Shown here: positions 51,043 to 59,600 of the stretch, piece by piece
How positions within the stretch are numbered: the first letter of the stretch is position 1
Layout of the letters: each line of letters begins with the position of its first letter
NCBI GenBank assembly: GCA_964401935.1
Contig: CAYOAL010000024.1
Location: forward strand, 20,066-84,065
Direction: 5' to 3'
From: JAPYTK01 sp964401935
GTDB taxonomy: Bacteria > Myxococcota_A > Polyangia > Polyangiales > Polyangiaceae
DNA: 64,000 bases
Program-made: the position numbers and the translations under genes
Notes under the pieces: generated by a model
What the model was told of the DNA's origin: nothing
The model's input: only the letters and a program-made list of their open reading frames with translations
The model's database searches: none

Positions 51043-51870
51043 TCAGACGGCGCGCCAGGGCACCGGCGGCGGCCCCTCGGTCGTCCACGCGGTCAGCCGC
51101 AGGAGCGGTGGGAGCGCGGCGGTGAGGCGCAGCCCGAGGGGTGCCGGCACGGCGCCGGGGAGCGCGCCGCCGAGAGAGACGACGTCGCCAGCCCGGAGGG
51201 GCGCGTGTTGGCTGATGTAGGCGAGCACCTCGGCGGGGGCGAAGGGCCCCCCAAGGGCGGGCGCCTCATGCCACCGCTCTTCCACGTTCAGACGGAGCGA
51301 CAGCCGCTCGAGCGCGCGGAGCGACGGCCCGACCCACAAGGCGGGGCCCAACACGGAGGGGGCGCGCGGTCCCCAGTCGAGGTGGAGGGTGACCCCGAGG
51401 AGCGCGCGCGCCGCCTCTCTCGCCGTGGCGCGGAACAGATCGTCGCCGACCAGCACCGACAGGCTCACCTGCACCCCCGGCGAACGATCGCGAGGGTGCG
51501 GTACCGGCTGCCCCACCCCGAAGAACAAGCGCGGGTCGTCGCGTTCGAAGGCTGGCTCTTCACCCTGCTCGGCGCGGGGGCGGCACACGAAGGCAGCGCA
51601 GCGCTCGGTGTCGCACGGCGGCAACGGGAGCAGATCGTCGGGCGCGATGCGCGCTTCGCGCGGCGGTGACGAAGCGCGGAGCCGGGCGTCGAGCTCGTGG
51701 AGGCCCGCACAGCGTGCCGCCACCACGCGGGTGTGGAAGTCGCATCCTGGGCTCACCGCGTCGAGCCGCCACGCCTCTTCGAGCGCCGCCACGTCATAGA
51801 AGGTGTCGTCGACACCGAGGGCGACGACCGGGGTCGCCATCTCGACCACCTGCAGCCGGGCGATGAGCAC
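51043..51870 (-). CDS. Degenerate fumarylacetoacetate-hydrolase-fold protein
   Basis: The predicted protein has 275 residues. The start (GTG 51870, VLIARLQVVEMATPVVALGV) and the D-x-x-Y/F-Y-D-V-A-A-L strand near 32 match the N-terminal part of FAH-family hydrolases, as does the late G-D-V-V-S-L-G-G-A-L-P-G-A-V motif (usually G-D-x-x-x-x-G-T-P-x-G-V). The metal-binding E-x-E of the family is not visible where expected (V-Q-V-S-L-S-V-L-V-G), so the enzyme may be inactive or use another site. An ATG at 51840 is an alternative start, but it would remove the first strand. It is divergent from pyrG and convergent to the membrane protein gene. Function is unknown. Confidence 0.7.
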   Translation of the reverse strand: MLIARLQVVEMATPVVALGVDDTFYDVAALEEAWRLDAVSPGCDFHTRVVAARCAGLHELDARLRASSPPREARIAPDDLLPLPPCDTERCAAFVCRPRAEQGEEPAFERDDPRLFFGVGQPVPHPRDRSPGVQVSLSVLVGDDLFRATAREAARALLGVTLHLDWGPRAPSVLGPALWVGPSLRALERLSLRLNVEERWHEAPALGGPFAPAEVLAYISQHAPLRAGDVVSLGGALPGAVPAPLGLRLTAALPPLLRLTAWTTEGPPPVPWRAV

Positions 51871-51999
51871 GACATGTCGAATAGCCCCGGAACTACGGCG
51901 CTGCAAAGACGTCGCTTGACGCGACGCCGACGGCGCCTATTATCGCGGCCAGTCGATGGCCGACCTCACCCCCCGCGCCATCTTGGGGAGCCACATCCG

Positions 52000-53664
52000 A
52001 TGAGCAGGCAAACCAAGCTGATTCTCGTAACCGGGGGAGTCGTCTCCTCGATCGGTAAGGGCCTCGCCGCCGCAAGCATCGGCGCGTTGATGGAGGCGCG
52101 TGGTCTGCGCGTGACCAACGTCAAGTTGGATCCGTACATCAACGTGGATCCGGGGACCATGTCTCCGTACCAGCACGGGGAGGTGTTCGTGACCGACGAT
52201 GGCGCGGAGACCGATCTCGATCTCGGGCACTACGAGCGCTTCACCAGCGCCACCATGACCCGCGAGAGCAACTTCACCACCGGCAAGATCTACGAGGCGG
52301 TGATCAGCAAGGAGCGGCGCGGTGAGTACCTCGGCGCGACAGTGCAGGTGATTCCTCACGTCACCCAAGAGATCAAGACCCGCGTGCTCCAAGCAGCCGA
52401 GGGAGTCGACGTCGCGATCGTGGAGGTGGGAGGCACCGTGGGCGACATCGAGTCGCTGCCGTTCCTCGAGGCGTTGCGCCAGCTCAAGATCGAGGCCGGG
52501 CCACAGAACGCGGTGAGCGTTCATGTCACCTTGGTGCCGTACATCCCCACCGCCGGAGAGCTGAAGACGAAGCCGACCCAGCACTCGGTTCAGAAGATGC
52601 GGGAGATCGGCATCCAGCCCGACATGCTGCTCTGCCGCGCCGGCAGCGCGATCCCCAAGTCGCTGAAGGAGAAGATCGCGCTCTTCTCCAACGTGCGCGT
52701 GGAGCACGTGATCGGCGCGGTCGACGTCGACTGTATTTACGAGGTCCCGCTCGCCCTGCACGGTGAGGGCCTCGACGAGGCGTTGGTGGAGCTGCTCAAC
52801 ATCTGGTCGCGCCAACCCGATCTGAGCCGCTGGCGACAGATCGCCGAGCGCTTCAAGACCCCCGGTGGAGGCTCGGTTCAGATCGGCGTGGTGGGCAAGT
52901 ACGTGCACCTCAAGGACGCGTACAAGTCGCTCCACGAAGCCCTCATCCACGGAGGGCTCCACCACGACGTCCGGGTCGATCTCACCTATGTCGACAGTGA
53001 GCAGATCGAGAAGGATGGCCCCGCCAAGCTGCTCTCGGAGCTCGACGCCATCCTCGTCCCGGGGGGCTTCGGCGACCGCGGCGCGGAGGGAAAGATCGAC
53101 GCCATCCGTTTCGCGCGAGAGAACGGAGTCCCCTTCTTCGGCATCTGCCTGGGGATGCAGCTCGCCGTGGTCGAGTACGCGCGCAACGTCTGCAAGCTGC
53201 CGCGCGCCAACTCCCGGGAGTTTGACAAGGACGGAGAGACTTGCGTGATCGATCTGATGCCCGATCAGCACGGTGTGGTCGACAAGGGCGGCACGATGCG
53301 GCTCGGCGCGTACCCCTGCGTGATCAAGAAGGGCACGCTCGCCGAGTCGATCTACGAGTCGACCAGCATCAGCGAGCGGCATCGCCATCGCTACGAGGTG
53401 TCGAACGAGTATCGCGCAGAGCTCGAAGACGCGGGTCTCGCGTTGAGCGGGCTCTCCCCCGACAAGCGCCTGGTCGAGATGATCGAGCTCGCGGATCACC
53501 CCTACTTCGTCGGGTGCCAGTTTCACCCCGAGTTCAAGAGCAAGCCGCTGCGAGCGCACCCGCTGTTCACGCGGTTCGTGGCGGCTGGCCTCGCGCGGCG
53601 CAACGCTCGGCTCCCGAGCGACCACACACGCAGCGACGCGCCTTCGGCCGCCACCGTGAACTGA
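52000..53664 (+). CDS. pyrG: CTP synthase
   Basis: The predicted protein has 554 residues, normal for the family. It has the synthetase half (LVTGGVVSSIGKG...AASIG, N-V-K-L-D-P-Y-I-N-V-D-P-G-T-M and H-G-E-V-F-V-T-D-D-G-A-E-T-D-L-D) and the glutaminase half (V-P-G-G-F-G-D-R-G-x-E-G-K near 350; F-G-I-C-L-G-M-Q with catalytic Cys near 384; C-Q-F-H-P-E-F with catalytic His near 508). It makes CTP from UTP, ATP and glutamine. The ATG at 52000 has GGGGAG just upstream; the frame open before it is not conserved. Confidence 0.98.
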   Translation: MSRQTKLILVTGGVVSSIGKGLAAASIGALMEARGLRVTNVKLDPYINVDPGTMSPYQHGEVFVTDDGAETDLDLGHYERFTSATMTRESNFTTGKIYEAVISKERRGEYLGATVQVIPHVTQEIKTRVLQAAEGVDVAIVEVGGTVGDIESLPFLEALRQLKIEAGPQNAVSVHVTLVPYIPTAGELKTKPTQHSVQKMREIGIQPDMLLCRAGSAIPKSLKEKIALFSNVRVEHVIGAVDVDCIYEVPLALHGEGLDEALVELLNIWSRQPDLSRWRQIAERFKTPGGGSVQIGVVGKYVHLKDAYKSLHEALIHGGLHHDVRVDLTYVDSEQIEKDGPAKLLSELDAILVPGGFGDRGAEGKIDAIRFARENGVPFFGICLGMQLAVVEYARNVCKLPRANSREFDKDGETCVIDLMPDQHGVVDKGGTMRLGAYPCVIKKGTLAESIYESTSISERHRHRYEVSNEYRAELEDAGLALSGLSPDKRLVEMIELADHPYFVGCQFHPEFKSKPLRAHPLFTRFVAAGLARRNARLPSDHTRSDAPSAATVN

Positions 53665-53730
53665 GTTTCTTGGAGGGTGCTGCGGCACACTCCCCCCACG
53701 CTCCGCCTGGGTCCCCCGTCCCACCGCGTT

Positions 53731-53757
53731 GCGCTTGGGGCCCTAACCCCCAAGCGC
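53731..53757. terminator. Strong hairpin after pyrG
   Basis: GCGCTTGGGG (53731-53740) and CCCCAAGCGC (53748-53757) form ten perfect pairs around a seven-base loop. It sits between pyrG (plus) and the convergent lipoprotein gene (minus). A T-run of four comes 15 nt later on the plus strand, so it is not a textbook terminator, but it is the best bidirectional termination candidate in the window. Confidence 0.5.
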
Positions 53758-53829
53758 GCTTCGGAGAGCCCGGTGTTTTCTGGTCAGGTCTTGAGTTTCC
53801 CGGAGGTGCGACCGCGCAACGCCGCGGGG

Positions 53830-54360
53830 TCAGAAGGAGCAGCTGATGCTGTCGAACGCGTCCGAGAACGTCCTCGCCGCACCGTCGATGGTGAACTCGA
53901 CCTCGAGCTGCGCGTCGATCGCGTTGCACCACTGGCAACCGCGCGTGCCCGCCCCCGGGCCGTCCTTCACGAACTCGAAGGACTGGGTGCTGTTCGCCGA
54001 GACGGAGACCGAGGCCGGCGCTACCGCGAATGTGGTGACGCCAGCCATCCCTTGGATACGCGCCTCCTCGATCACGAGCGTCGCCGCTTCGGTGCCGGCG
54101 TTGACGAAGGTCATCTCGAACTCCACGTCGAGCTCCCCGCCTCCTCCGCCCGGGAAACAGTCGGCGAAACCGAACGCGCTGTCGAGCTCGATGCTTCGGA
54201 TGTTTCCGCCGCCCATCGAGCCACCTCCCGACGACGAGCTCGTGGTGGTGGTGGTCGACGGCTCCCCATCGATGACGGCCTTGCCGCCGCAAGCGGAGCC
54301 TCCGCAGGCCGCGAGCACGAAGCCAAGAACGAGCGAGAACCGGTGCGCGGCGGGCGCCAT
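53830..54360 (-). CDS. Lipoprotein with Thr/Ser/Gly linker
   Basis: The predicted protein has 176 residues. Signal peptide and lipobox L-A-A-C put the lipidated Cys at 19. A linker of Thr, Ser and Gly (TTTTTTSSSSGGGSMGGG, about 36-53) leads to a beta-rich domain with F-E-M-T-F-V-N-A-G-T-E-A-A-T-L-V-I and four Cys residues (FGFADCFPG, CQWC, SISC). The Ig-like strands suggest an exposed binding domain. The ATG at 54360 was chosen because it begins the signal peptide with GAGAGG before it; a GTG at 54384 is possible. No family recognised. Confidence 0.8.
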   Translation of the reverse strand: MAPAAHRFSLVLGFVLAACGGSACGGKAVIDGEPSTTTTTSSSSGGGSMGGGNIRSIELDSAFGFADCFPGGGGGELDVEFEMTFVNAGTEAATLVIEEARIQGMAGVTTFAVAPASVSVSANSTQSFEFVKDGPGAGTRGCQWCNAIDAQLEVEFTIDGAARTFSDAFDSISCSF

Positions 54361-54425
54361 GCCTCTCGGGAAGAGCGATCTCACAGCGTGAGCATAGCCA
54401 CGCGAGCCGCCCGTTGCGAGCGCCG

Positions 54426-55199
54426 ATGAAGATCGCCACCTGGAACGTGAACGGGCTGCGCGCGCGCTTCGAAGATCTCAAGGCGTGGCTCGCCACGAGC
54501 CGACCCGATGTGGTGTGCCTCCAGGAGATCAAGGCCACGCGGGCCCAGGTGCCTGAGCCCCTGACGGGGCTGCCCGACTACCAGAACGTGTGGCATGGCG
54601 GCCCGGGAGGCTACTCGGGCGTGAGCCTGCACGTGCGGCGCGCCTTCTGGCAGAGACCGCTCGTCACCTCGAGCCCGCCGTTCGACATCGAGCACCGGAT
54701 CGTGGAAGCGGAGCTCGATGACTGGGTGTTTGCGTCGGTGTACGTGCCCAACGGAAACAAGGACTACGAAGCGAAGGAGCGGTTTCTGCGCGCGTTGGTG
54801 GCTCACGCCGCCGAGCTCGGAGAAGCGGGAAAGAAGGTGGTGCTCGCGGGCGACCTCAACGTGACACGGGGCCCGATGGATCTTCATCCACGCCAGCGCA
54901 ACGCGTCCGCGATCGGGCAGACCGAGCCCGAGCGTGCCCTCCTCGACGCGCTCCTCGACACCGGTCTGACCGACACCCTGCGCCTCTTGCACCCCAACGA
55001 CGACACGCTGTTCACGTGGTGGCCCCCGTGGCGACAAGAGAAGCAGAACAACCGCGGCTGGCGCATCGACTACACCCTCGTGTCGAACGAGCTCGCAACC
55101 ACCGTGACCGCTGCACGCGTGCTGAAGGACACGGGCACGAGCGACCACGCCCCCTACGAGGTGCTGCTCGCGGCCCACCCACCCACGGCGACCCCCTGA
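54426..55199 (+). CDS. xthA: Exodeoxyribonuclease III
   Basis: The predicted protein has 257 residues and the AP endonuclease/exonuclease III fold. Motifs in order: W-N-V-N-G-L-R-A-R near 6, L-Q-E-I-K near 34 (Glu binds the metal), G-Y-S-G-V near 63, V-P-N-G near 106, G-D-L-N-V near 147, W-R-I-D-Y near 214 and S-D-H-A-P-Y near 241 (catalytic Asp and His). It removes damaged nucleotides at abasic sites in DNA repair. The ATG at 54426 begins with MKIATWNVN, as is typical. Upstream is the divergent lipoprotein gene. Confidence 0.96.
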   Translation: MKIATWNVNGLRARFEDLKAWLATSRPDVVCLQEIKATRAQVPEPLTGLPDYQNVWHGGPGGYSGVSLHVRRAFWQRPLVTSSPPFDIEHRIVEAELDDWVFASVYVPNGNKDYEAKERFLRALVAHAAELGEAGKKVVLAGDLNVTRGPMDLHPRQRNASAIGQTEPERALLDALLDTGLTDTLRLLHPNDDTLFTWWPPWRQEKQNNRGWRIDYTLVSNELATTVTAARVLKDTGTSDHAPYEVLLAAHPPTATP

Positions 55200-55231
55200 C
55201 CCAGCCGACGGCAGCTTGGCAGCAGCGGGCC

Positions 55232-56569
55232 TCAGCGGTCAGAAGGCCCACACGTCGTGTAGATCTCGACCGTACGGTTGGGCGAGGCTCCAAGGAGGGA
55301 GCAGGTCGCCGGGCAGAGCAGCACCGTGCTCGGAGGCACCGGGCCCCCGAGGGGGGGGTCGAAGTAGAAGCCCCCGTTGATGGGATCGCAGCTCTCCTCC
55401 GAGTCGACGCGCTCGATCCACACATCCTCACCGCCGCGCGTGAGCTTCACCCAAACTCCGCGGTAGTCGATGGGCTCGTCGGAGGGGCTGAGATCGAACT
55501 GACACGCCTTCGCCGTCAAGCGCACCTCGTTGAGCGCCTCGCGGAACTCGTTCGACACCGAGCCGCTGGAGTCTACGAGGAAGGCGGCGCCGGTGCCCCC
55601 CGCGAGGGCGATGGCGTCGAGACTGCCCTCCGCTGCGTCTTGCTCCTCGGGGCTGAACACGCCGATCACGAAGGTCTGGACCCCACGCTCGGCCCCACCC
55701 GTCGCCACCTCCACCAGGTTCGCGATCGCCTGCTCGTCGTTGCCTGCGTAGATGTCTTCGTCGCACGCGGTGGGCAGACCGTCGGTCGCGAGCACGACGA
55801 TCACCTTGTTGCCGGGGTTCTGGCTGGCGTGCAAAACGGCGTGATCGACGGCTCCGGTGAGCGCCGGCAACGTCGGGGTGCCACCGTCGGGGCTCGTCGT
55901 GTCGATGGCGTTGAGCAGACCGAACGCGGCATCTGGGAGCATCCCTACGTCGACGACCGGGAGCTGGTAGGCGAGCGCGGGACACGTGAAGCGGTTCTCG
56001 CAGAATCCGAGCGGTTCGCACACCCCCTGCCCCATCTCACACTCGATGACGCCAGCGATGCACTGGATGGGCACCAGCGAGCACATCCCGAGCGGCTCGC
56101 AGCGGTCGCCAAACCCTTCCTCCTCGCAGTGCTCGTCGGTCTGGCACTGGTTCCCCGAGGTTGGGCACACCTTGAGCGGCTTGCACGCGCCCGCGAGGTT
56201 GCAGGTGGCGTCGCTCTGGCAGAGCTCCGGCACCGTCTCCTGGATGATCGGAAAGAAGGAGAGCGCGACGTTGATGCCCCGAGACTCGGAATCGTAGAAG
56301 AACGCGTCGAGCGCGTTGCGCACCGCCAGCCACTTCGGGAACCCGTCCCCGGTGGGGAAGCCCATGGAGCCCGAGGCGTCGAGCATGATGAACACGTCGA
56401 GAGGCGCGAGCTCCGCCGAAGAGTTGAAGACCACACAGTCGGGCGGGCCTCCTCCGTCGCCCACCGGGCCGCGCTCGCGCGGAACGGGAAGCTCGGACCG
56501 CGCACCACAGGCCATCGCGGCCAACAGATACGCGAAGCCGAGGGCTCCGAGGAGGATGCTCGTGCGCAT
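55232..56569 (-). CDS. VWA-domain, Cys-rich lipoprotein
   Basis: The predicted protein has 445 residues. Lipobox A-M-A-C sets Cys21 as lipidated. A von Willebrand factor A domain holds the MIDAS motif D-A-S-G-S-M-G near 64-70, and its other parts L-P-A-L-T-G-A-V and V-L-A-T-D-G-L-P-T-A lie near 237 and 257. Between the two halves of the VWA domain (about 112-190) is an insert with twelve or more Cys (C-Q-S-D-A-T-C, C-E-E-E-G-F-G-D-R-C, C-E-M-G-Q-G-V-C), probably a disulfide-rich surface loop. A C-terminal region has more Cys. It should be exposed to the outside and bind a ligand through divalent metal. The convergent xthA gene ends 32 nt away. Confidence 0.9.
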   Translation of the reverse strand: MRTSILLGALGFAYLLAAMACGARSELPVPRERGPVGDGGGPPDCVVFNSSAELAPLDVFIMLDASGSMGFPTGDGFPKWLAVRNALDAFFYDSESRGINVALSFFPIIQETVPELCQSDATCNLAGACKPLKVCPTSGNQCQTDEHCEEEGFGDRCEPLGMCSLVPIQCIAGVIECEMGQGVCEPLGFCENRFTCPALAYQLPVVDVGMLPDAAFGLLNAIDTTSPDGGTPTLPALTGAVDHAVLHASQNPGNKVIVVLATDGLPTACDEDIYAGNDEQAIANLVEVATGGAERGVQTFVIGVFSPEEQDAAEGSLDAIALAGGTGAAFLVDSSGSVSNEFREALNEVRLTAKACQFDLSPSDEPIDYRGVWVKLTRGGEDVWIERVDSEESCDPINGGFYFDPPLGGPVPPSTVLLCPATCSLLGASPNRTVEIYTTCGPSDR

Positions 56570-56621
56570 GGCGACAAGATACTCGATCGGGCTCCCGAGG
56601 GGGACGGCGGAGCGGTGAGGC

Positions 56622-59600
56622 TCACTGGATGTTGTACTTCTTGAGCCGGCGGTAAAACGTCCGGCGCGGCATGCCGCAGAGCTTCGCGGCCTTCGCTCGG
56701 TTCCAGTTGCTCGCGGCGAGCGCTTCGAGGATCCGGTCTTTCTCCTGCTCCTTTGCCGCGTCGACCGACTCTGGCCGCGACCGGACCTCGCTGTGGCCGC
56801 CGGCTGGCGGCGCGAGCGGGCTGTCGTCCGGGAGCTCGAAGTCGTCGGGCAGCAGCTCGGGCTCGTCGCTCAGGATCCACGCGTTGAGGAGCACGTTCTC
56901 GAGCTGACGCACATTGCCCGGCCAGCCGTAGCTCGTGAGCCGTTTGAGCGCGTCCCGCGACACGGTGCGGCGATCGCGGCTGTAGCGAGCGGCGAAGAGC
57001 CGCAGGAAGTGGTCGATGAGCATGGGGACGTCCTCGAGGCGCTCGCGCAGCGACGGCACGCGAATCTCGATGACGTTGAGCCGGTAATAGAGGTCCTCGC
57101 GAAAGGCTCCCGATTTCACCATCTCAGCGAGATGTCGGTGGGTCGCGGCGATGACGCGGGTGTTCACCGCCTCTTCGCGGGTGCCTCCCACCGGCCGCAC
57201 CACCTTCTCCTGGAGCACCCGCAAGAGCCCGGCCTGCATCTTCTGCGGCATCTCCCCGATCTCGTCGAGGAGGATGGTGCCGCCATCGAGCTCGCGGAAG
57301 AGGCCCTTCTTGTCGCGGTCGGCCCCCGTGAACGCGCCCCGCATGTGCCCGAACAGCTCGCTCTCGAGGAGGTGCTCGGGGATCGCGCCGCAGTTCACGC
57401 CCACCATCTTCTGTTTGGCGCGTGGCCCCGCGTTGTGAATGGCCCGCGCGATGACCTCCTTGCCGGTGCCGCTCTCTCCGGTGAGGAGCACCGGCACGTC
57501 GGCATCTTTCACCCGGTCGACGATGGCATACACGCGGCGCATCGCGCTCGAGGTGCCGACGATGCCTCCATAGCCGAAGTGCCCACGGATCACCTCGCGC
57601 GCCGATCGGAGGCTCTGACGCGTTGTCTTGAGCTGCTCGGTGCGCCGCCCCAAGTTCTCCTCGAGCTTGGCCCGAGCCGCCTCGAGCTCGCGGTTCGCCT
57701 CCTCGAGCTGCGCCGCGCGCTCACGGTTCTCCGACACCAGCCGCGCCGTCTCGATGGCGATCGCCACCTGGTCGGCGAAGGCGCTGAGGGTGGCGAGCTC
57801 GTCCTTGAACATGCCACCGGGCCTGAGGCGCGTCTCGAGGTAGAGCGCGCCGATCACGTCCGAGCGCGAGCGGATCGGCACACAGGCCACGGAGCGCAAC
57901 ATCAGGGAGTGAACGGACACGTAGCTCGCGACCCGATCGTCGCTCGCCGCGTCGACGGCGACGAACGGCTCTCCGGTCTGAACCACGCGCTCCGCGATCG
58001 ATCTGGAGAAGCGCGCGTGCGGATCGGCCCCATGCCGGTCTCGCGCCGCATGCACGCTGAGCGCGTCCTTGTCGCTGCGGCTTCGAAGGAGCACGAAGCC
58101 GCGCTCCGCGTAGAGCAGAGCGATGGCGTGATCGGTCACCTTCTCGAGCAAGCGCTCGAGGTCGTGCTCGCCGGCGATGGCCCGGTTGATCTCGAGGACG
58201 CGCGCGAGGCGGTCTTCCCGGAGCCCGGCGATCTGGGTCGGCGCGTCGATGTCGGTGGTGGGATCGAGCACCGCGCGCGACGACGCGGTCGCGATGGACG
58301 GCTCGGGGGCCTGGCGCAGCACCCGTCGGCGCGGCTCGTTCCAGTACACCTCCCGGAGGTCGCGAGGCAGCGACTGCGCGATCTCCTCGAGCACCGCGAG
58401 CGCAGCGCGGCGGTCGGCTTCCACCGCCGCGTCGTCCCCGAGCGCCCGGTGCACGTCGCTCCGCGCGGCGAGGCTGCGCCACGACCACTCGCGCTGCATC
58501 GACGCCTCCGCCGTTTCCACGGCCTCGTCGAACGCGGCCTTGGCCTGCTCGAGCTCCCCGGCGAGCTGCGCGACCCGCCCACGCGCCTGAAGGAGCAGCG
58601 CGCGGTGCGCCCCCGAGTCTCCGAGCAGCGACTCCGCCTTGAACAGCTCCTCTTGCAGGAGGGCGAGGTTGGGGTTCGGTGCGCGCACCGCGAAGAGCAC
58701 GAGCTCGAGGCGCGCCTCGGCGGCATCCACCGAGCGACGCAGGTGCTCGTAGAGCGTCGCACACGCGAGACACCGCTCTTGCGCGGTGTCCATGTCTCCG
58801 GCGAGCGCGGCGAGCTCGGCCTCGAGTCCGAGGAGCTGCGCTTGTTGCCCTTCCGGCAGCGAGCTGCGCTCCTTGGTGAGCGCATCGGTCGAGCTCTGAG
58901 CCCGCGCCTGGCGACCGAGGTAGAGGTCGAGGTTCGCGAGGTTGAACAGGGCCTGGCGCACCGTGGAGTGGCGTCCGCTGCGGCGCCCCATGTCCACCGC
59001 CGCCTCGAGGTGCTTGATCGCGGCCGCCACGTCTCCGCGCATCTTGGCGATCCCGCCGAGGTTGAGCCGCGTGGTCGCCACGTGGCCCGCGTCGCCCGCG
59101 CTCTCCGCGAGCGCGAGCGCCTCCTCGTTGGCTGCCTGCGCTTCGTCGAGCTTCTCCACGCGTTGCAGCGCGAACGCGAGCGACCCGAGCGTGATGGCGA
59201 GCACCCGCTCGTCGCCGGTCCCCCGAGCCACATCGACCCCTCGTCGAAGCGTGCGCGTGGCGTCTTCGTGCCGCGCCGACAGGCTCTGAGCGAGACCGCA
59301 CACCGCGAGGGCCTCGGCGACGCGCGGCCCGATGCTCGCGCCGTCATTGTCGGGCAGCTTCCCCGCCGCCACCTCGCCGAGGACGCTTGCACCGAGGCGG
59401 GTCAACGTGAGGCCGGCGTGGGTCTCCGCGTCGTCGTACTCTCCGGCGCGGAGGTGCGCCCTCGCCTTCTCGAGGTGCCAGAGCGCAACCTCCTCTCCAT
59501 CCTGAGACAGGTCGGACTGGATGCGCTTGAGCTCACGGAGTGCGTCTTGAGCCTTGGCTCGACCGATGGCCAGCTTGGCGCGGGCCAGACCGACCCGCAC

